Origin: Caldisericaceae bacterium
GTDB taxonomy: Bacteria > Caldisericota > Caldisericia > Caldisericales > Caldisericaceae
NCBI GenBank assembly: GCA_026987225.1
Contig: JALSNB010000116.1
Location: 1 to 13,584 of the forward strand
Direction: 5' to 3'
DNA: 13,584 bases
Shown: piece by piece, positions 13,486-13,584 of the stretch
How the letters are laid out: the number at the start of each line of letters is the position of its first letter
Numbering within the stretch: position 1 is the first letter of the stretch
The notes under the pieces: model-generated
Database searches by the model: none
The model's input: the letters and a program-made list of their open reading frames with translations, nothing else
What the model was told of the DNA's origin: nothing
Translations under genes and position numbers: made by a program

Positions 13486-13584
13486 TTATAGTAAATCAAA
13501 CGGAGATTTTTCATCATTAAATTCAATCAGTTCCACATTCGCACCCACCGTAAGCAGAGATTTTTTCATTGCAGGAACAAAAAA
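13486..13584 (-). CDS. C-terminal fragment of an unrecognised protein (runs off right edge)
   Basis: An open frame enters from the right edge and ends at TAA 13488-13486, giving 32 visible residues, from 'FFVPAMKKSLLTVGANVEL' to 'FDLL'. Codon use and spacing are compatible with a real gene ending just upstream of the ABC-operon promoter, as no stop interrupts it. I do not recognise the family from this tail. It could belong to the same sugar-utilisation locus, but nothing visible proves it. Confidence 0.5.
   Translation of the reverse strand, partial: FFVPAMKKSLLTVGANVELIEFNDEKSPFDLL

Noticed and set aside
1..13584. CRISPR array, mobile element, prophage or defence island
   Set aside because: No regularly spaced repeats, transposase, integrase, terminal inverted repeats or target duplications were seen; gene content and codon use look uniform and chromosomal.

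Overview
The window is AT-rich bacterial chromosome of housekeeping character, with strong Shine-Dalgarno (SD) sequences (GGAGG) and sigma70-type promoters. It suggests a low-GC anaerobic, probably thermophilic, deep-branching bacterium: an MglA/MglB pair, TrmFO, an FMN riboswitch driving an ECF riboflavin transporter, and a solute-binding protein carrying copper-amine-oxidase-type 'stalk' repeats. A Caldisericota-like or Firmicutes-adjacent lineage fits, but this is inference; no rRNA gene is present to settle it.

Layout. (1) 1-111, minus: the N-terminus of an M18 aminopeptidase running off the left edge. (2) 189-2457, plus: a tight operon of a PATAN/DUF4388 protein, an MglB-like Roadblock protein, an MglA-like GTPase and uridine kinase. 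(3) 2454-5625, minus: dprA, trmFO and a COG1313 radical-SAM gene, joined by two ATGA overlaps and convergent with udk. (4) 5644-6395, plus: a promoter, an FMN riboswitch and the riboflavin ECF S-component ribU, closed by a bidirectional terminator. (5) 6462-7757, minus: the infC-rpmI-rplT operon with its own promoter and a structured leader that looks like an attenuator; infC appears to start at AUU. (6) 7750-9807, minus: a strong promoter, tRNA-Val(GAC) and thrS, apparently transcribed as one unit. (7) 9819-13461, minus: a sugar-type ABC importer (two permeases and a stalk-fused binding protein) with a consensus promoter and a terminator, but no ATPase. (8) 13486-13584, minus: the C-terminus of an unrecognised protein.

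There is no gene-free stretch longer than 300 bases. The longest are about 150-225 bases, and they hold the FMN riboswitch with its promoters, the infC leader, and the thrS/tRNA promoter region. No CRISPR array, insertion sequence, phage gene or defence locus is visible. The interest lies mostly in regulation: a riboswitch whose first stem contains the SD and which is followed by a possible eight-codon leader ORF ending in a TTGA overlap with ribU; divergent overlapping promoters with a possibly leaderless dprA; a mutually exclusive pairing in the infC leader; and a tRNA-mRNA dicistron. The PATAN-MglB-MglA module and the stalk-anchored binding protein are the most unusual protein-level features.
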